Origin: an uncultured Desulfobulbaceae bacterium
GTDB lineage: Bacteria > Desulfobacterota > Desulfobulbia > Desulfobulbales > BM004
Direction of reading: 5' to 3'
Assembly (NCBI GenBank): GCA_947259115.1
Contig: CAMYKS010000009.1
Span: 1-64,000 of the forward strand
Length of the DNA: 64,000 nt
Part shown: positions 43,388 to 52,992 of the stretch, piece by piece
Layout of the letters: every line of letters begins with the position of its first letter
Numbering within the stretch: position 1 is the first letter of the stretch
The notes under the pieces: model-generated
Databases searched by the model: none
Told to the model about the DNA's origin: nothing
The model's input: only the letters and a program-made list of their open reading frames with translations
Translations under genes and position numbers: made by a program

Positions 43388-44126
43388 ATTTTAACCCAAT
43401 CACAGATGCAAACCTCCCTGTTGCCCTGTCCCTGCGATAGGAAAAATAGTCCTCGTTGCAGTAGGTGCAGATTTCTGCAGTATGAATGTTCTCCTGTTTC
43501 GCCCCGGCTGCACAGAGCTGGTCGCGGCTGATCGCCCAGAAGTCAAAATAATTGGGCTGCACCTGGTAGCCATGCAATGAAGTTGGAAGTTCAGAGCGGT
43601 AATTTACAAATTCAGCACAACAGGGACCCAATGAGGGAGAGATGGCTGCAATGAGGTCAGCCGTTTGAGTTGCATAGGCAGCGCCCATGGCCTTAACGGT
43701 TTTAGAAATTATGTTGGTCACGCTTCCACGCCATCCCACATGGGCAATGGCAACTGCCATTTTTATTGGATCGAAGAGCATGACTGCCTGGCAATCGGCC
43801 TGCTGGATCAGCAAACCCAGACCCTTAATATTGGTCAACAATGCATCGAATCCAGCAACCGTAAGGTCATTTTCAGGGCTTTCTTTGACAATAAAAGCCT
43901 GGGATTCATGCACCTGTTTGGCTGAGATAAGTTGTTTACAACCAAGGGCTTTTTTTATTCCTTCCCTGTTTGTCCGTATATTTTGAGAATCATCGCCAAG
44001 CCCAAAGCAAACGTTGCGTGAGTCCCATGGTACTGGACTGACCCCTCCGTAACGGTTGAAAACCCCGTGAAAAAGCAAGGGAGAGGCAAGAGCAGGAAAA
44101 GTAAGCATGTTGGTGTTTGGCTTCAT
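43386..44126 (-). CDS. pgeF: Multicopper oxidase/laccase-domain protein PgeF (YfiH)
   Basis: 246 residues from the ATG at 44126, with AAAGGA upstream; ATG 44168 would add 14 residues and overlap nadB. The family motifs are KQVHES, LLIQQADCQAVMLF, AHVGWRGS and GPCCAEF. The conserved His and Cys residues of the YfiH active site are thus present. Members edit misincorporated residues in peptidoglycan precursors or act as purine nucleoside phosphorylases; older notes call them laccases. It follows nadB closely. Confidence 0.88.
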   Translation of the reverse strand: MKPNTNMLTFPALASPLLFHGVFNRYGGVSPVPWDSRNVCFGLGDDSQNIRTNREGIKKALGCKQLISAKQVHESQAFIVKESPENDLTVAGFDALLTNIKGLGLLIQQADCQAVMLFDPIKMAVAIAHVGWRGSVTNIISKTVKAMGAAYATQTADLIAAISPSLGPCCAEFVNYRSELPTSLHGYQVQPNYFDFWAISRDQLCAAGAKQENIHTAEICTYCNEDYFSYRRDRATGRFASVIGLK

Positions 44127-44154
44127 GTTCCTTTGATGATCCCCGCCAGAGGGC

Positions 44155-45813
44155 TTAGGCCTGTTCATCGGGGTCCAGGAGATATGATTTTATGGTTTTA
44201 TCGCGGCGGGAGCGGATAGTATCGTGGCGCCAATTTACATCATCCGGGCCAGGATAATCGACAATGGCATGCAGCCCCCTGGATTCTTTGCGGATAAGGC
44301 TGCTCTGGACGATGAGTTCAGCAACCAGGGAGATATTGCGCAACTCGACAAGATCCGGGGTCAGGAGATAATCCTTGAAGTGATGCGCTATTTCGCGCAG
44401 AATGGGTGCCAACCGTTTTTTAACGAGGGCCAGGCGTCTTTCGCTCCGCACGATGCCGACATAGTTCCACATGAGGCGGCGTATCTGGTCCCAGTTATGG
44501 CTGATCAGCACGTTTTCATTAATCATTTTTGCCTTACCTGTTGACCATTCCGGTGACTCGTGAAATGCTGTGTGCATAATCTTTTCTTTTTCCTGTAAAC
44601 ATTGCAGATATGCCTGGTGCGCAAAAACAACGGCCTCAAGCAGGGAATTGCTGGCCAACCGGTTGCCGCCATGCAGACCGGTACATGCCGTTTCTCCCAA
44701 GGCATAGAGATTTTCAATATTAGTCCTGCCCCGCATGTCGGTCATTACGCCGCCGCACATATAATGGGCCGCCGGGACAACCGGGATCGGCTCCCTGGTG
44801 ATATCTATGCCAAGGGAGAGACAGGTCTGGTAAATGGTGGGGAACCGTTTTTTGATAAACTCGGCGTCCTTGTGGCTGATGTCAAGGTAGACACAGTCAT
44901 CGCCGCTGGCCTTCATCTCGGTATCGATTGCCCGGGCTACTGTATCCCGGGTGGCGAGGTCACCCCGGGAATCGTACTTCTCCATGAAGTGAATCCCTCT
45001 TTCATCAATCAACCTGCCGCCTTCGCCTCGCACTGCTTCGGAAATAAGGAAATTTTTTGTTTTTGCATGGTAGAGGCATGTTGGATGAAATTGGACAAAT
45101 TCAAGATTTCCGACATTGGCGCCGGCCCGGTAGGCCATGGCAATCCCGTCGCCCGTGGCAATATCCGGGTTGGTTGTATACAGGTAGACCTTGCCGCAGC
45201 CGCCGGAGCAAAGCACAGTCACCTTGGCCCGCCAGTTATCAATGTCCCCGCTTTTTCGGTCCAGGACATAAGCTCCCAGACAAAGGTCATCAAAGGTGCG
45301 ACCAGAAGGCTTAACCCCGGCTTTTGAACCAATGAGCAGATCCACGGCGAGGTGATTCTCAAGTAAGCGAATGTTTGGTTTTTCAGCAACCTTATGCAGC
45401 AGGGCATTTTCAATTTCCCTGCCTGTAAGGTCCAGGGCGTGGGCAATGCGGCGGGCTGAATGACCACCCTCGCGTCCGAGATCAAGGTGAGAGGCGTCTT
45501 GCTCCCTGGTCCTGAAATTGACACCGATATCAAGCAATTCCTGCACGCGGGCCGGCCCGTTCTCAACAACCATGCGGACAACCTCTTCCTTGCAAAGTCC
45601 GGCCCCGGATCGCAATGTATCCTGCATGTGAAGGTCAAAGGAGTCCTCATCCGAGAGGACGGCAGCTATGCCACCCTGGGCAAGATTGGTTGCAGTATCA
45701 ACCTTGGCCTTTTTAGTGACAATGGTGACCTGGCCGATTTTTGCTGCTTTTAAGGCAAATGAGAGCCCTGAAATTCCAGTGCCGATTACCAGGAAGTCGG
45801 TTGAATATGCCAT
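44155..45813 (-). CDS. nadB: L-aspartate oxidase
   Basis: 552 residues. The FAD-binding start TDFLVIGTGISGLSFALKAA, then TNLAQGGIAAV, HDREGGHSARRI-like GREGGHSARRIAHA, VQFHPTCLYH, GEGGRLID and the ALGETACTGLHGGNRLASNSLLEA block. The enzyme oxidises aspartate to iminoaspartate for NAD synthesis and in anaerobes uses fumarate as acceptor. nadA and nadC are not in the window. The C-terminal helical domain is complete. Confidence 0.95.
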   Translation of the reverse strand: MAYSTDFLVIGTGISGLSFALKAAKIGQVTIVTKKAKVDTATNLAQGGIAAVLSDEDSFDLHMQDTLRSGAGLCKEEVVRMVVENGPARVQELLDIGVNFRTREQDASHLDLGREGGHSARRIAHALDLTGREIENALLHKVAEKPNIRLLENHLAVDLLIGSKAGVKPSGRTFDDLCLGAYVLDRKSGDIDNWRAKVTVLCSGGCGKVYLYTTNPDIATGDGIAMAYRAGANVGNLEFVQFHPTCLYHAKTKNFLISEAVRGEGGRLIDERGIHFMEKYDSRGDLATRDTVARAIDTEMKASGDDCVYLDISHKDAEFIKKRFPTIYQTCLSLGIDITREPIPVVPAAHYMCGGVMTDMRGRTNIENLYALGETACTGLHGGNRLASNSLLEAVVFAHQAYLQCLQEKEKIMHTAFHESPEWSTGKAKMINENVLISHNWDQIRRLMWNYVGIVRSERRLALVKKRLAPILREIAHHFKDYLLTPDLVELRNISLVAELIVQSSLIRKESRGLHAIVDYPGPDDVNWRHDTIRSRRDKTIKSYLLDPDEQA

Positions 45814-46138
45814 ATTGAATACTCCTGATTACAAGTATGTATTAAATTTCGTCTTGATTGTTTTTTCTAACATTGTGGGCTGATAAAATCAAAAAGATTA
45901 ACCAAGTATTGCACGGCAGCCACCCGTGTAGTTGACCTGTAATGCTCCTTGCATTTTTATTCCAGCGATATAAAGTAAAACCGGTTGCCGTAAATTCTTC
46001 CGTCAAGGTATTCTCCGGTGCAGGAAAACATCTTTCCATCTGGAGAATAAAGGAAGATTTGCCTGAAATAGATTATGGTTTCATACAGGTAATTTCAGTC
46101 ATAACAACATGAAAAAAGGGTAATAGGCAGGAGATGAA
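45814..46138. other. Intergenic region between divergent nadB and the thiamine-binding gene
   Basis: About 325 bp with no supported gene; a 65-codon minus-strand frame here has no family features. No TPP riboswitch motif was recognised even though the next gene is of a thiamine-binding family. Confidence 0.4.
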
Positions 46139-46459
46139 ATGGCCATTATGCAACTCACGATCATACCGCTGGGCACCGGTTCAACGAGTCTGGGCGAGTA
46201 TGTTGCAGATATACAGAAGGTCCTTGAGGAGTCAGGCTTTCCCCATAAGCTGACAGACATGGGCACAGTTATTGAGGGCAGCAGCAAAGAACTCCTGGTC
46301 TTTGCTGCACAGTTGGCTGAGATGCCTTTTAATATAGGAGCCCTAAGGGTAGTGACCCAGATAAGTCTGGATGACCGCAGGGACAAAAAGGTAGCACTTG
46401 GTGATAAAATCGCCTCTGTTGCCGGACAGCTGGCAAAAAAGAACCGGGTATGGAAATAA
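46139..46459 (+). CDS. MTH1187-family (thiamine-binding type) small protein
   Basis: 106 residues. It opens MQLTIIPLGTGSTSLGEYVADI and continues GFPHKLTDMGTVIEG and ELLVFAAQLAEMPF, the ferredoxin-like fold of the MTH1187/YkoF family. Relatives bind thiamine or related ligands as dimers or tetramers. AGGAG lies 5 nt before the ATG. Its stop overlaps the start of the next small gene (TAATG), so translation is coupled. The role with the ferredoxin-type membrane protein downstream is unknown. Confidence 0.88.
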   Translation: MAIMQLTIIPLGTGSTSLGEYVADIQKVLEESGFPHKLTDMGTVIEGSSKELLVFAAQLAEMPFNIGALRVVTQISLDDRRDKKVALGDKIASVAGQLAKKNRVWK

Positions 46460-46623
46460 TGAGCATGGGGAGCGAAAAAAAAGCAAAGCGAGTCAGGATT
46501 GCACCGTTTATCACTATCCTGTTTTTTCTCATTATGGGGATAGTCGGCATAATGACAGGTGAAGTGAGAAGGGTGTTGGAACAGGCCGTCCAGGTCTGCT
46601 TAAGCTGCATAGGCATCGGTTAG
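46459..46623 (+). CDS. 54-residue CXXC membrane mini-protein
   Basis: The frame starts at the ATG inside TAATG at the end of the previous gene and runs 54 codons. It has a basic start (GSEKKAKRVRIAP), one membrane helix (FITILFFLIMGIVGIMTG) and ends VQVCLSCIGIG, giving a C-terminal CxxC. From memory this fits the small CD1871A-type CXXC proteins found beside 4Fe-4S membrane proteins. The next gene, a NapH-like protein, begins 2 bp later. A redox or metal-transfer role for the CxxC is inferred. Confidence 0.8.
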   Translation: MSMGSEKKAKRVRIAPFITILFFLIMGIVGIMTGEVRRVLEQAVQVCLSCIGIG

Positions 46624-46625
46624 CC

Positions 46626-47534
46626 ATGGAAATTGTCAGAAAATGGATACAGACCATAATGGCCTTGCTGGTTAATGGTTCGTGGTCGTTTCCCTTTACG
46701 CGCACCATATACCAGGGGCCATTGAAGGTGGTCTGTTCACCGGGATTAAACTGTTATTCCTGCCCTGCGTCAACCACCTATTGCCCCATAGGTTCATTGC
46801 AGCAGTTGATGGCCGGAATACGGATTGCAATTGAAAACGGACAGAATTTTTTTGGTCTCTATGTTGTCGGGACCATGGGGGTTCTGGGCGGAGTCTTTGG
46901 GCGCCTTATTTGCGGCTGGGCCTGTCCTTTTGGTCTGATACAGGAGCTGCTGCACAAAATTCCCTCGCGGAAGTTCAGTATTCCGCAGAAACTTAATTAT
47001 ATAAAATACGGCTTTCTGCTTTTCTTTGTTTTCTTGCTGCCTTTGACTGTTGTGGATAAGTTTGGCTACGGAGAACTTTGGTTCTGCAAATATGTCTGTC
47101 CTGCAGGGACTCTGGAGGCCGGCTTACCCATGCTTATGCTGCAGCCGGCATTAGGTCAGACAATCGGCCTGGTTTTTTTCAATAAGTTGGCCATTTTAGT
47201 AGGTTTTATACTCTGGAGTATCTTGGCCAGCAGGCCCTTCTGCAGGACAACCTGTCCCCTTGGGGCTTTTTATGCATTGTTCAAAAAATTAAAGCTGGTA
47301 AAGCTCCGGCATATTGAAGAGAACTGCACCAGATGTGAAGCGTGCCACTCTGTCTGCCCCATGGGGGTGAAATTCAATGAATCGCCTGAAAATGCAGAGT
47401 GTATCTCCTGCCTGAAGTGCATGGATAAGGCCTGTAAGTTTGATGCAATTACCCTTGAAATAGCAGGGCTTCCTATGGGCAGCAGGGCCGGAGCCAGGAT
47501 TCACAGGCCCAAGCAGGGTGAAGTTTCAATGTAA
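46626..47534 (+). CDS. NapH/MauN-like membrane 4Fe-4S ferredoxin protein
   Basis: 302 residues with four or five membrane helices, Cys motifs facing the membrane (CSPGLNCYSCPASTTYCPIG, CGWACPFGLIQE, CKYVCPAGTLEAG, CRTTCPLGAFYALF) and two C-terminal 4Fe-4S clusters (CTRCEACHSVCPMG; CISCLKCMDKACKFDA). The paired CxxxCP motifs are hallmarks of NapH/CcoG/YccM-like electron-transfer proteins. It may pass electrons across the membrane, perhaps to the CxxC protein encoded just before it. Substrate unknown. Confidence 0.9.
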   Translation: MEIVRKWIQTIMALLVNGSWSFPFTRTIYQGPLKVVCSPGLNCYSCPASTTYCPIGSLQQLMAGIRIAIENGQNFFGLYVVGTMGVLGGVFGRLICGWACPFGLIQELLHKIPSRKFSIPQKLNYIKYGFLLFFVFLLPLTVVDKFGYGELWFCKYVCPAGTLEAGLPMLMLQPALGQTIGLVFFNKLAILVGFILWSILASRPFCRTTCPLGAFYALFKKLKLVKLRHIEENCTRCEACHSVCPMGVKFNESPENAECISCLKCMDKACKFDAITLEIAGLPMGSRAGARIHRPKQGEVSM

Positions 47535-47710
47535 AGAATGTTTCCATCTCAATGCCTTAGCAATTATGATGTAAGCGTAAAATATATCGTTGCCTTCTGC
47601 AGGACCTGGTGATATCAGGTGATTCCGTGTACAATTACATTTGGCAGAGGTTTTTTTTTGCGAGGGCGACAAATGCCTGTAGGAAGGAAATTTAAATTTT
47701 CATAAGTTTA

Positions 47711-48202
47711 ATGGTTGCGAATAATCAAAAAGAAAGAATAGCAAAAACGTCCTGGGCATTGTTGCTGCTGCTTTTAGTAACATGGGCCACCTGCGGCCAG
47801 GCAGCAGGCATCACCATGGTCAGTGTAGCTGGAGAAAAGGTCAACCTCAGGAAGGGGCCCTCCACGCAGTACCCTATTGTATGGGAACTGGGCAAGGGCT
47901 TTCCTCTAAGGGTTGTCACCTCTAAAGGTAATTGGCTCAAGGTGTCGGATTTTGAGAGTGATGTGGGCTGGATCTATAAAAAACTGGTTTCCCGCAAGCC
48001 CTATTTGATAGTAAATACAAATAAAAACAGCAAGGCCCGTATAAATATCAGAAGCGGCCCGGGTACGAACTATAAAATAGTTGGTCAGGCTGAATATGGA
48101 GTTGTCTTTGAAACCCTGCAACGGGGAAAAGGCTGGGTCAAGGTGAGGCATGATACCGGTCTTACCGGCTGGGTTAAGCGCAGCCTGCTCTGGGGCTGGT
48201 AG
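47711..48202 (+). CDS. Exported protein with two bacterial SH3 domains
   Basis: 163 residues. A signal peptide (WALLLLLLVTWATCGQAAG) is followed by two SH3b domains (VNLRKGPSTQYPIVWELGKGFPLRV; INIRSGPGTNYKIVGQAEYGVVFE), each ending in a GWVK/GWIY strand. Such domains bind cell-wall peptides in the periplasm. There is no enzymatic domain. It is convergent with ald (8 bp between stops). Confidence 0.88.
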   Translation: MVANNQKERIAKTSWALLLLLLVTWATCGQAAGITMVSVAGEKVNLRKGPSTQYPIVWELGKGFPLRVVTSKGNWLKVSDFESDVGWIYKKLVSRKPYLIVNTNKNSKARINIRSGPGTNYKIVGQAEYGVVFETLQRGKGWVKVRHDTGLTGWVKRSLLWGW

Positions 48203-48210
48203 TTAATTTG

Positions 48211-49347
48211 TTAATGGATACGATGAGCTGATAAGGACAACAGCGTATCTATGTTCTCAAATTCCCTCTTCTGTTCCAGCGCAATTTCCCTGTTGGTAAG
48301 AATGCCCTTATAGGTGTTAACCCCTCTTTTAAGGGCAGGATCGTCCTGGATCGCCGTCTGCAGTCCTTTGCCGGCTATTGCATGGGCATAGGGCAGTGTG
48401 GCATTTGTCAGGGCAAAGGTGGATGTCCTTGGAACGGCACCTGGCATGTTGGTCACACAGTAATGGATAATTCCGTCAATCTCATAGACTGGGTCAGTAT
48501 GGGTGGTGGGTCTTGCGGTTTCCATGCAGCCGCCCTGGTCAATGGATACATCGACAAGCACCGATCCTTTTTGCATGAGCGCGAGCATCTCCCTGGTGAT
48601 CAATTTGGGAGCTGCTGCCCCCGGCACTAGAACAGCCCCAATGACCAGGTCGGCCCGGCTGATCTCCTCAGCAATAGCTGCCCTGCCGGAAAGCCTGGTT
48701 CTTATTTTTCCTGAAAACGTTTTTTCAAGGGCAGCAAGACGGGCGGGATTTCTTCCCATTACCGTTACCGAGGCACCAAGGCCCACCGCCATCTGGGCCG
48801 CGTTTGCCCCAACAGTGCCGCTTCCCAGAATAACAACATGACCGGGTTCAACCCCGCTGACTCCTCCAAGCAGCACCCCCCTGCCGCCAGCCTCTTTTTC
48901 AAGGTAGTGCGCTCCAACCTGGATAGACATGCGGCCGGCCACCTCACTCATAGGAGCAAGCAGGGGCAGGAATTCATTATCCCGGCTTACAGTTTCATAG
49001 GCAATTGCAGTGACCTTTTTATCGAGTAACACCGTGGTCAGTTGCGGCAGCGGAGCAAGGTGCAGATACGTGAAAAGAATTAATCCCTCCCGCATGTAAT
49101 CATATTCCTGCTCCAGGGGTTCCTTGACCTTCATGATCAGGTCGGCTTCTCCGAATACTGCGGCCGGGTCCTTAACAAGCTTTGCGCCGGCAGACTCAAA
49201 TTCCCGGTCAAAAATACCGCTGCCGATTCCTGCTCCTGCCTCGATAAGGAGGCTATGGCCGGATTCAGCAAGCTTCCTGACACCGTCAGGTACAATAGCC
49301 ACCCGGAACTCCTTGTCTTTTATTTCCTTAGGGATCCCGATAATCAT
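48211..49347 (-). CDS. ald: Alanine dehydrogenase
   Basis: 378 residues. It begins MIIGIPKEIKDKEFRVAI, with KVKEP (Lys75-type residue) and TYLHLAPLPQLT, the NAD loop VVILGSGTVGANAAQMAVGLGA, and VDVSIDQGGCMETARPTTH. It interconverts alanine and pyruvate with NAD. No ribosome-switch or regulator neighbours it. Confidence 0.96.
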   Translation of the reverse strand: MIIGIPKEIKDKEFRVAIVPDGVRKLAESGHSLLIEAGAGIGSGIFDREFESAGAKLVKDPAAVFGEADLIMKVKEPLEQEYDYMREGLILFTYLHLAPLPQLTTVLLDKKVTAIAYETVSRDNEFLPLLAPMSEVAGRMSIQVGAHYLEKEAGGRGVLLGGVSGVEPGHVVILGSGTVGANAAQMAVGLGASVTVMGRNPARLAALEKTFSGKIRTRLSGRAAIAEEISRADLVIGAVLVPGAAAPKLITREMLALMQKGSVLVDVSIDQGGCMETARPTTHTDPVYEIDGIIHYCVTNMPGAVPRTSTFALTNATLPYAHAIAGKGLQTAIQDDPALKRGVNTYKGILTNREIALEQKREFENIDTLLSLSAHRIH

Positions 49348-49583
49348 CTGATCTCTCCGTAAGCTGTCAATTCCAATGCCTGAGATACTCGGCTTTATAC
49401 TCAGGAAGTATGGTAGACCAAATGGGCAAAATTTGACAGCTTCTTTTCAGCATGTACGGGGTTCGGCCAGGGTAAAACAATCTCCGGACGCGGCAGCATA
49501 ATTGTTTCACAGGATTGTAATGATGTTCTATAGTATATACTGATAAAAGCACGACTGTTTAAGGTTGAAGTTGAGGAGACTGC

Positions 49584-51704
49584 ATGGAAATAACCTTACT
49601 GCTGGCAGTAATATTAACCGTTGGTTTTGCTGCTGCGAAAGCCGGGCAGAAATTCAGGCTGCCCTCTGTTACCGGTTTCATTGGGGCCGGAGTTCTCTTG
49701 GGACCATCCGGGCTGAATATTATTACCACAGAGGCGACAGGCAACCAGCTGGGTCACTTTACCCAGATTGCCTTAATGCTGATCGCCTTCGGCATTGGCG
49801 AACATCTTGAGCTCAAACGCCTGAAAATTACAGCCAGTACAGTTCTGTCAATCTGCCTGGCTGAAACACTGGCTGCGCTTCTCCTGGTTTCCGGGGGAAT
49901 ATTTTTTCTAACCTGGCTGACATCTCCCGGGGGCGCAGCCTGGCACATAAAGGATTACCTGGTTTTGGCAATAACACTTGCCACGGTCTCCATAGCCACG
50001 GCTCCCGGCACCATTCTTTTCATTACCCGGGAATGCCGGGCTGTCGGTGCCATGACAACTATGCTGCTGCAGGTTGTTGCAGTGAACAACGGCATTGCCA
50101 TTGTCCTTTTCGGCGTGGCTCTAGTTCTTGCCAGGCAGGTAGTCGGAGCCGATCAGACCATTTTGGGGACCATGCTTGTCATTCTGGCAAAAATTTCCTT
50201 TTCGCTTTTACTGGGCGTAGTTACAGGGCTGTTAATTGATTTTGTCATACATCGCTTAAGGGACCGGGGAGAGATGCTCACCGTCGGACTTGCCCTGCTT
50301 CTATTAAGCGGCGAGACGGCAAGGTTTTTGACACTCTCGCCCCTTCTGGTGGGGATAGCAATCGGCTTTACCATTGTCAACAGAGATCGCAGGGATGTTA
50401 GGCTTTTCAGGACGCTCAACTCTTTTGAGCCGCCGATTTATGTGCTTTTCTTCACCCTGGCAGGAGCGCATCTGGATTTTTCAGCCATAACGGTTGCCGG
50501 CTGGCTCGGATTTATCTATTTTCTGCTCCGTTGTGCAAGCAAGACGGTCGGGGCATATCTGGGCGGCGTCATGGCCGGTGCCCCCCAGACTGTAAGAAAG
50601 TACCTTGGTTTTGCCCTGGTTCCCCAGGCCGGGGTGGCCATCGGCCTGGTCTTCCTGATGGACGCAGACCCCAATCTGCACCGCTATGCTGTAATTTTGA
50701 CTCCGACAGTTCTGGTGGGAGTGCTGTTTGCAGAGCTCATAGGTCCGGCCTGCACCAAGTATGCCCTGGAGAGTTCGGGTGAGGCGGCTGCCCCCAATGG
50801 TTTGGGAACAAAAGGCCATGCACTTGAAAACGGTGATCTTTTCCCTGATGAGCCCCGGGATGTGCAGCTTATCCCCTGGACATGGGAAAAACTTACACCA
50901 GCTGCATCACCGAGCGGAGCTGTTATTTTTGGCGTGTCTCACGGGAGTACTGTAAACGGCTTGGCCCGAATGGCAACATTACTGGCGCATCATTTCAAGG
51001 CCCAACCCGTCGCTGTAAGTATTGATATTGGAAAAGATGTTGCGCCAAAGCAAGTTGACACCAGGGAGCTGTTTGAATATGCAGCCCAGGAAGTAAGAAG
51101 CCTCGGGTACGGTTTGCATACGAGCGAGGTCAGGGCTGAAAACGTTGCCAAGGGGATAATTGCGGCGGCCCAGGAAAAGGGAGCAAGGACTCTGCTCCTG
51201 GGCTATCCCTTCCAGAGAACAGAGCCCAGTTTCAATAAGATCGTGGAAGAGGTCTCGGCGGTTGTCTCCTGCCCCATTATCATTGTAAGGTTTGCCGGCA
51301 TACTGCATACCGAGAGAATACTGGTGCCCATTGTCCATTCTGTGGACCTGGAAATAGTGGGTGATACCTTGTGTGCCCTGGCCCGTGTCGGAAAACACGC
51401 CATCACCCTGCTGCGCCTGCTTGCGGCCGATGTGCAGGATAAGGAGATAGAGGCGTATGAAAAGAGGTTATACAACTGGGCCGCGGCTAAGAACCTGCCA
51501 TTTGTGAAATGTATTATTTCCAGAACAGAAGCACGGATGGAAACCATCATAAAAGAGACACAGACCCATGACCTGTTGATAATGGCGGTATCAGAAGGCT
51601 TCGGCATTAAAAAAATGCTGCTTGGCTCCCTGGCGGATGATGTGGCCGGCAGCTGCCAGCGGCCAATGTTGATGGTGCACCGCCCCCGCCCGGCGACGTC
51701 TTAG
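49584..51704 (+). CDS. CPA2-family cation/H+ antiporter with C-terminal universal-stress domains
   Basis: 706 residues. About 380 residues form 12-13 membrane helices of the KefB/NhaS3 type (LPSVTGFIGAGVLLGPSGLN, ALATVSIATAPG-like TLATVSIATAPGTI, LLVGIAIGFTIVNRD). The C-terminal ~300 residues form two tandem UspA-like domains (AVIFGVSHGSTVNGLARMA; ERILVPIVHSVDLEIVGDTL ... LLGSLADDVAGSCQRPMLMV). It should exchange Na+ or K+ for H+ under control of the nucleotide-binding tail. GAGGAG precedes the ATG. Confidence 0.88.
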   Translation: MEITLLLAVILTVGFAAAKAGQKFRLPSVTGFIGAGVLLGPSGLNIITTEATGNQLGHFTQIALMLIAFGIGEHLELKRLKITASTVLSICLAETLAALLLVSGGIFFLTWLTSPGGAAWHIKDYLVLAITLATVSIATAPGTILFITRECRAVGAMTTMLLQVVAVNNGIAIVLFGVALVLARQVVGADQTILGTMLVILAKISFSLLLGVVTGLLIDFVIHRLRDRGEMLTVGLALLLLSGETARFLTLSPLLVGIAIGFTIVNRDRRDVRLFRTLNSFEPPIYVLFFTLAGAHLDFSAITVAGWLGFIYFLLRCASKTVGAYLGGVMAGAPQTVRKYLGFALVPQAGVAIGLVFLMDADPNLHRYAVILTPTVLVGVLFAELIGPACTKYALESSGEAAAPNGLGTKGHALENGDLFPDEPRDVQLIPWTWEKLTPAASPSGAVIFGVSHGSTVNGLARMATLLAHHFKAQPVAVSIDIGKDVAPKQVDTRELFEYAAQEVRSLGYGLHTSEVRAENVAKGIIAAAQEKGARTLLLGYPFQRTEPSFNKIVEEVSAVVSCPIIIVRFAGILHTERILVPIVHSVDLEIVGDTLCALARVGKHAITLLRLLAADVQDKEIEAYEKRLYNWAAAKNLPFVKCIISRTEARMETIIKETQTHDLLIMAVSEGFGIKKMLLGSLADDVAGSCQRPMLMVHRPRPATS

Positions 51705-51767
51705 TGCAGGGACTTTTTTAAGGCTTAAACTTGACAACAGGCGCCAATCCAGGTAATCCAAGTAGAT

Positions 51768-52952
51768 ATGGAATTATACCGCATAAAAACAATCAACCGC
51801 ATAGCGGAGGAGGGTTTGACGCTTTTCGGCCCCGGCTTTCAAGTCGGCCCGGATGAGGTGAATCCCCATGGTATTGTTGTGCGCAGCAGCCAGGTTGATA
51901 CGGACGACTACCCTGATCTTCTCGCAGTGGCGAGAGCCGGTGCCGGGGTCAATAATATTACAGTGGAAAAGGCCACGGAAAACGGTATCTGTGTATTTAA
52001 CACTCCGGGCGCCAATGCCAATGCCGTGGCGGAATTATTATTTGCAATGCTTGGCATAATGATGCGGCATATCCATCAAGGTGTTGAGTTCTGCAATGAG
52101 TTGGCAGGGCTGGACGATGCTGCAATCAACGAACAGGTAGAATCCCGCAAAGCTTCCTTCCGCGGTGTGGAGCTGGCAGGCAAAACCCTGGGAGTCGTCG
52201 GCGCCGGCAAAATTGGGGTGATGGTTGCAAATGGCGGCGTGCAGCGCCAGATGAACGTACTTGCCTTTGACCCCTTCCCAGCCCTTGAAAACATCCATGC
52301 TTTATCCTACGATGTCAAGCTTAGCAGGAATCTTGCTTCGGTGCTGCAGCAGTCTGATATTGTCTCCATCCATGTACCTCTGAACAACAAGACCCAAGGG
52401 TTGGTAAACAGCGACTTCATTGCCGGGATGCGCCCAGGCGCCACCCTCATCAATTTTTCGCGCGGCGAGATTGTGGAAGATGAGGCAGTGCTCCAGGCCC
52501 TTGATGCAGGAAAACTGGACGGGTACATCACTGATTTTCCCAACCATAAAAATCTGGCGCACCCCCGGACGCTGACATCCCCGCACCTTGGAGCCAGTAC
52601 TGAAGAAAGCGAAGAAAATTGCGCCTGCCTGGCTGTTTCAGAGCTGAAAGATTATTTAGAGTACGGTACCATAAGCCGCTCGGTTAATTTTCCTACAGTT
52701 GAATCGATTCCATCCGGAAGCTGCCATGCCCGGCTCATCATGATAAACAGGGATATCCCCGGCATGATTGGCTTTGCCTCCAATATAATCGGGACCAACG
52801 GCATAAACATAGCGAGCTACATGAATGAGAGTAACGGCCTCATCGGCTATAATATAATTGATGTTGAGTCTGTCGTTCCCCATGATGTGATCGCTCAAAT
52901 CGAAGCGCACCCCGATGTTATCCGTACAAGGATCATATCCTGTCATAACTAG
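51768..52952 (+). CDS. serA: D-3-phosphoglycerate dehydrogenase-like protein
   Basis: 394 residues. The 2-hydroxyacid dehydrogenase fold shows RAGAGVNNITVEKA, the NAD loop GVVGAGKIGVMVANGG, FSRGEIVEDEAVLQAL (catalytic Arg and Glu region) and the catalytic His in SPHLGAST. A C-terminal ACT domain (IMINRDIPGMIGFASNIIGTNGINIASYMN) suggests serine feedback. This is the short type with no intervening domain. The reaction is inferred; another 2-hydroxyacid substrate is possible. Confidence 0.88.
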   Translation: MELYRIKTINRIAEEGLTLFGPGFQVGPDEVNPHGIVVRSSQVDTDDYPDLLAVARAGAGVNNITVEKATENGICVFNTPGANANAVAELLFAMLGIMMRHIHQGVEFCNELAGLDDAAINEQVESRKASFRGVELAGKTLGVVGAGKIGVMVANGGVQRQMNVLAFDPFPALENIHALSYDVKLSRNLASVLQQSDIVSIHVPLNNKTQGLVNSDFIAGMRPGATLINFSRGEIVEDEAVLQALDAGKLDGYITDFPNHKNLAHPRTLTSPHLGASTEESEENCACLAVSELKDYLEYGTISRSVNFPTVESIPSGSCHARLIMINRDIPGMIGFASNIIGTNGINIASYMNESNGLIGYNIIDVESVVPHDVIAQIEAHPDVIRTRIISCHN

Positions 52953-52992
52953 CGTCTATCCATACAGGACAGGCATAAACTGATCAGCGCCC

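Noticed and set aside
43331-43531. Pro-Leu-Ala-Trp repeat reading frame
   Set aside because: It is only the translation of the 8-bp tandem repeat running into antisense of pgeF.
45842-46039. 65-codon minus-strand frame between nadB and the thiamine-binding gene
   Set aside because: No start signal, no motif, low-complexity intergenic sequence.
45814-46138. TPP riboswitch upstream of the thiamine-binding-type gene
   Set aside because: The conserved CUGAGA and related core segments were not found.
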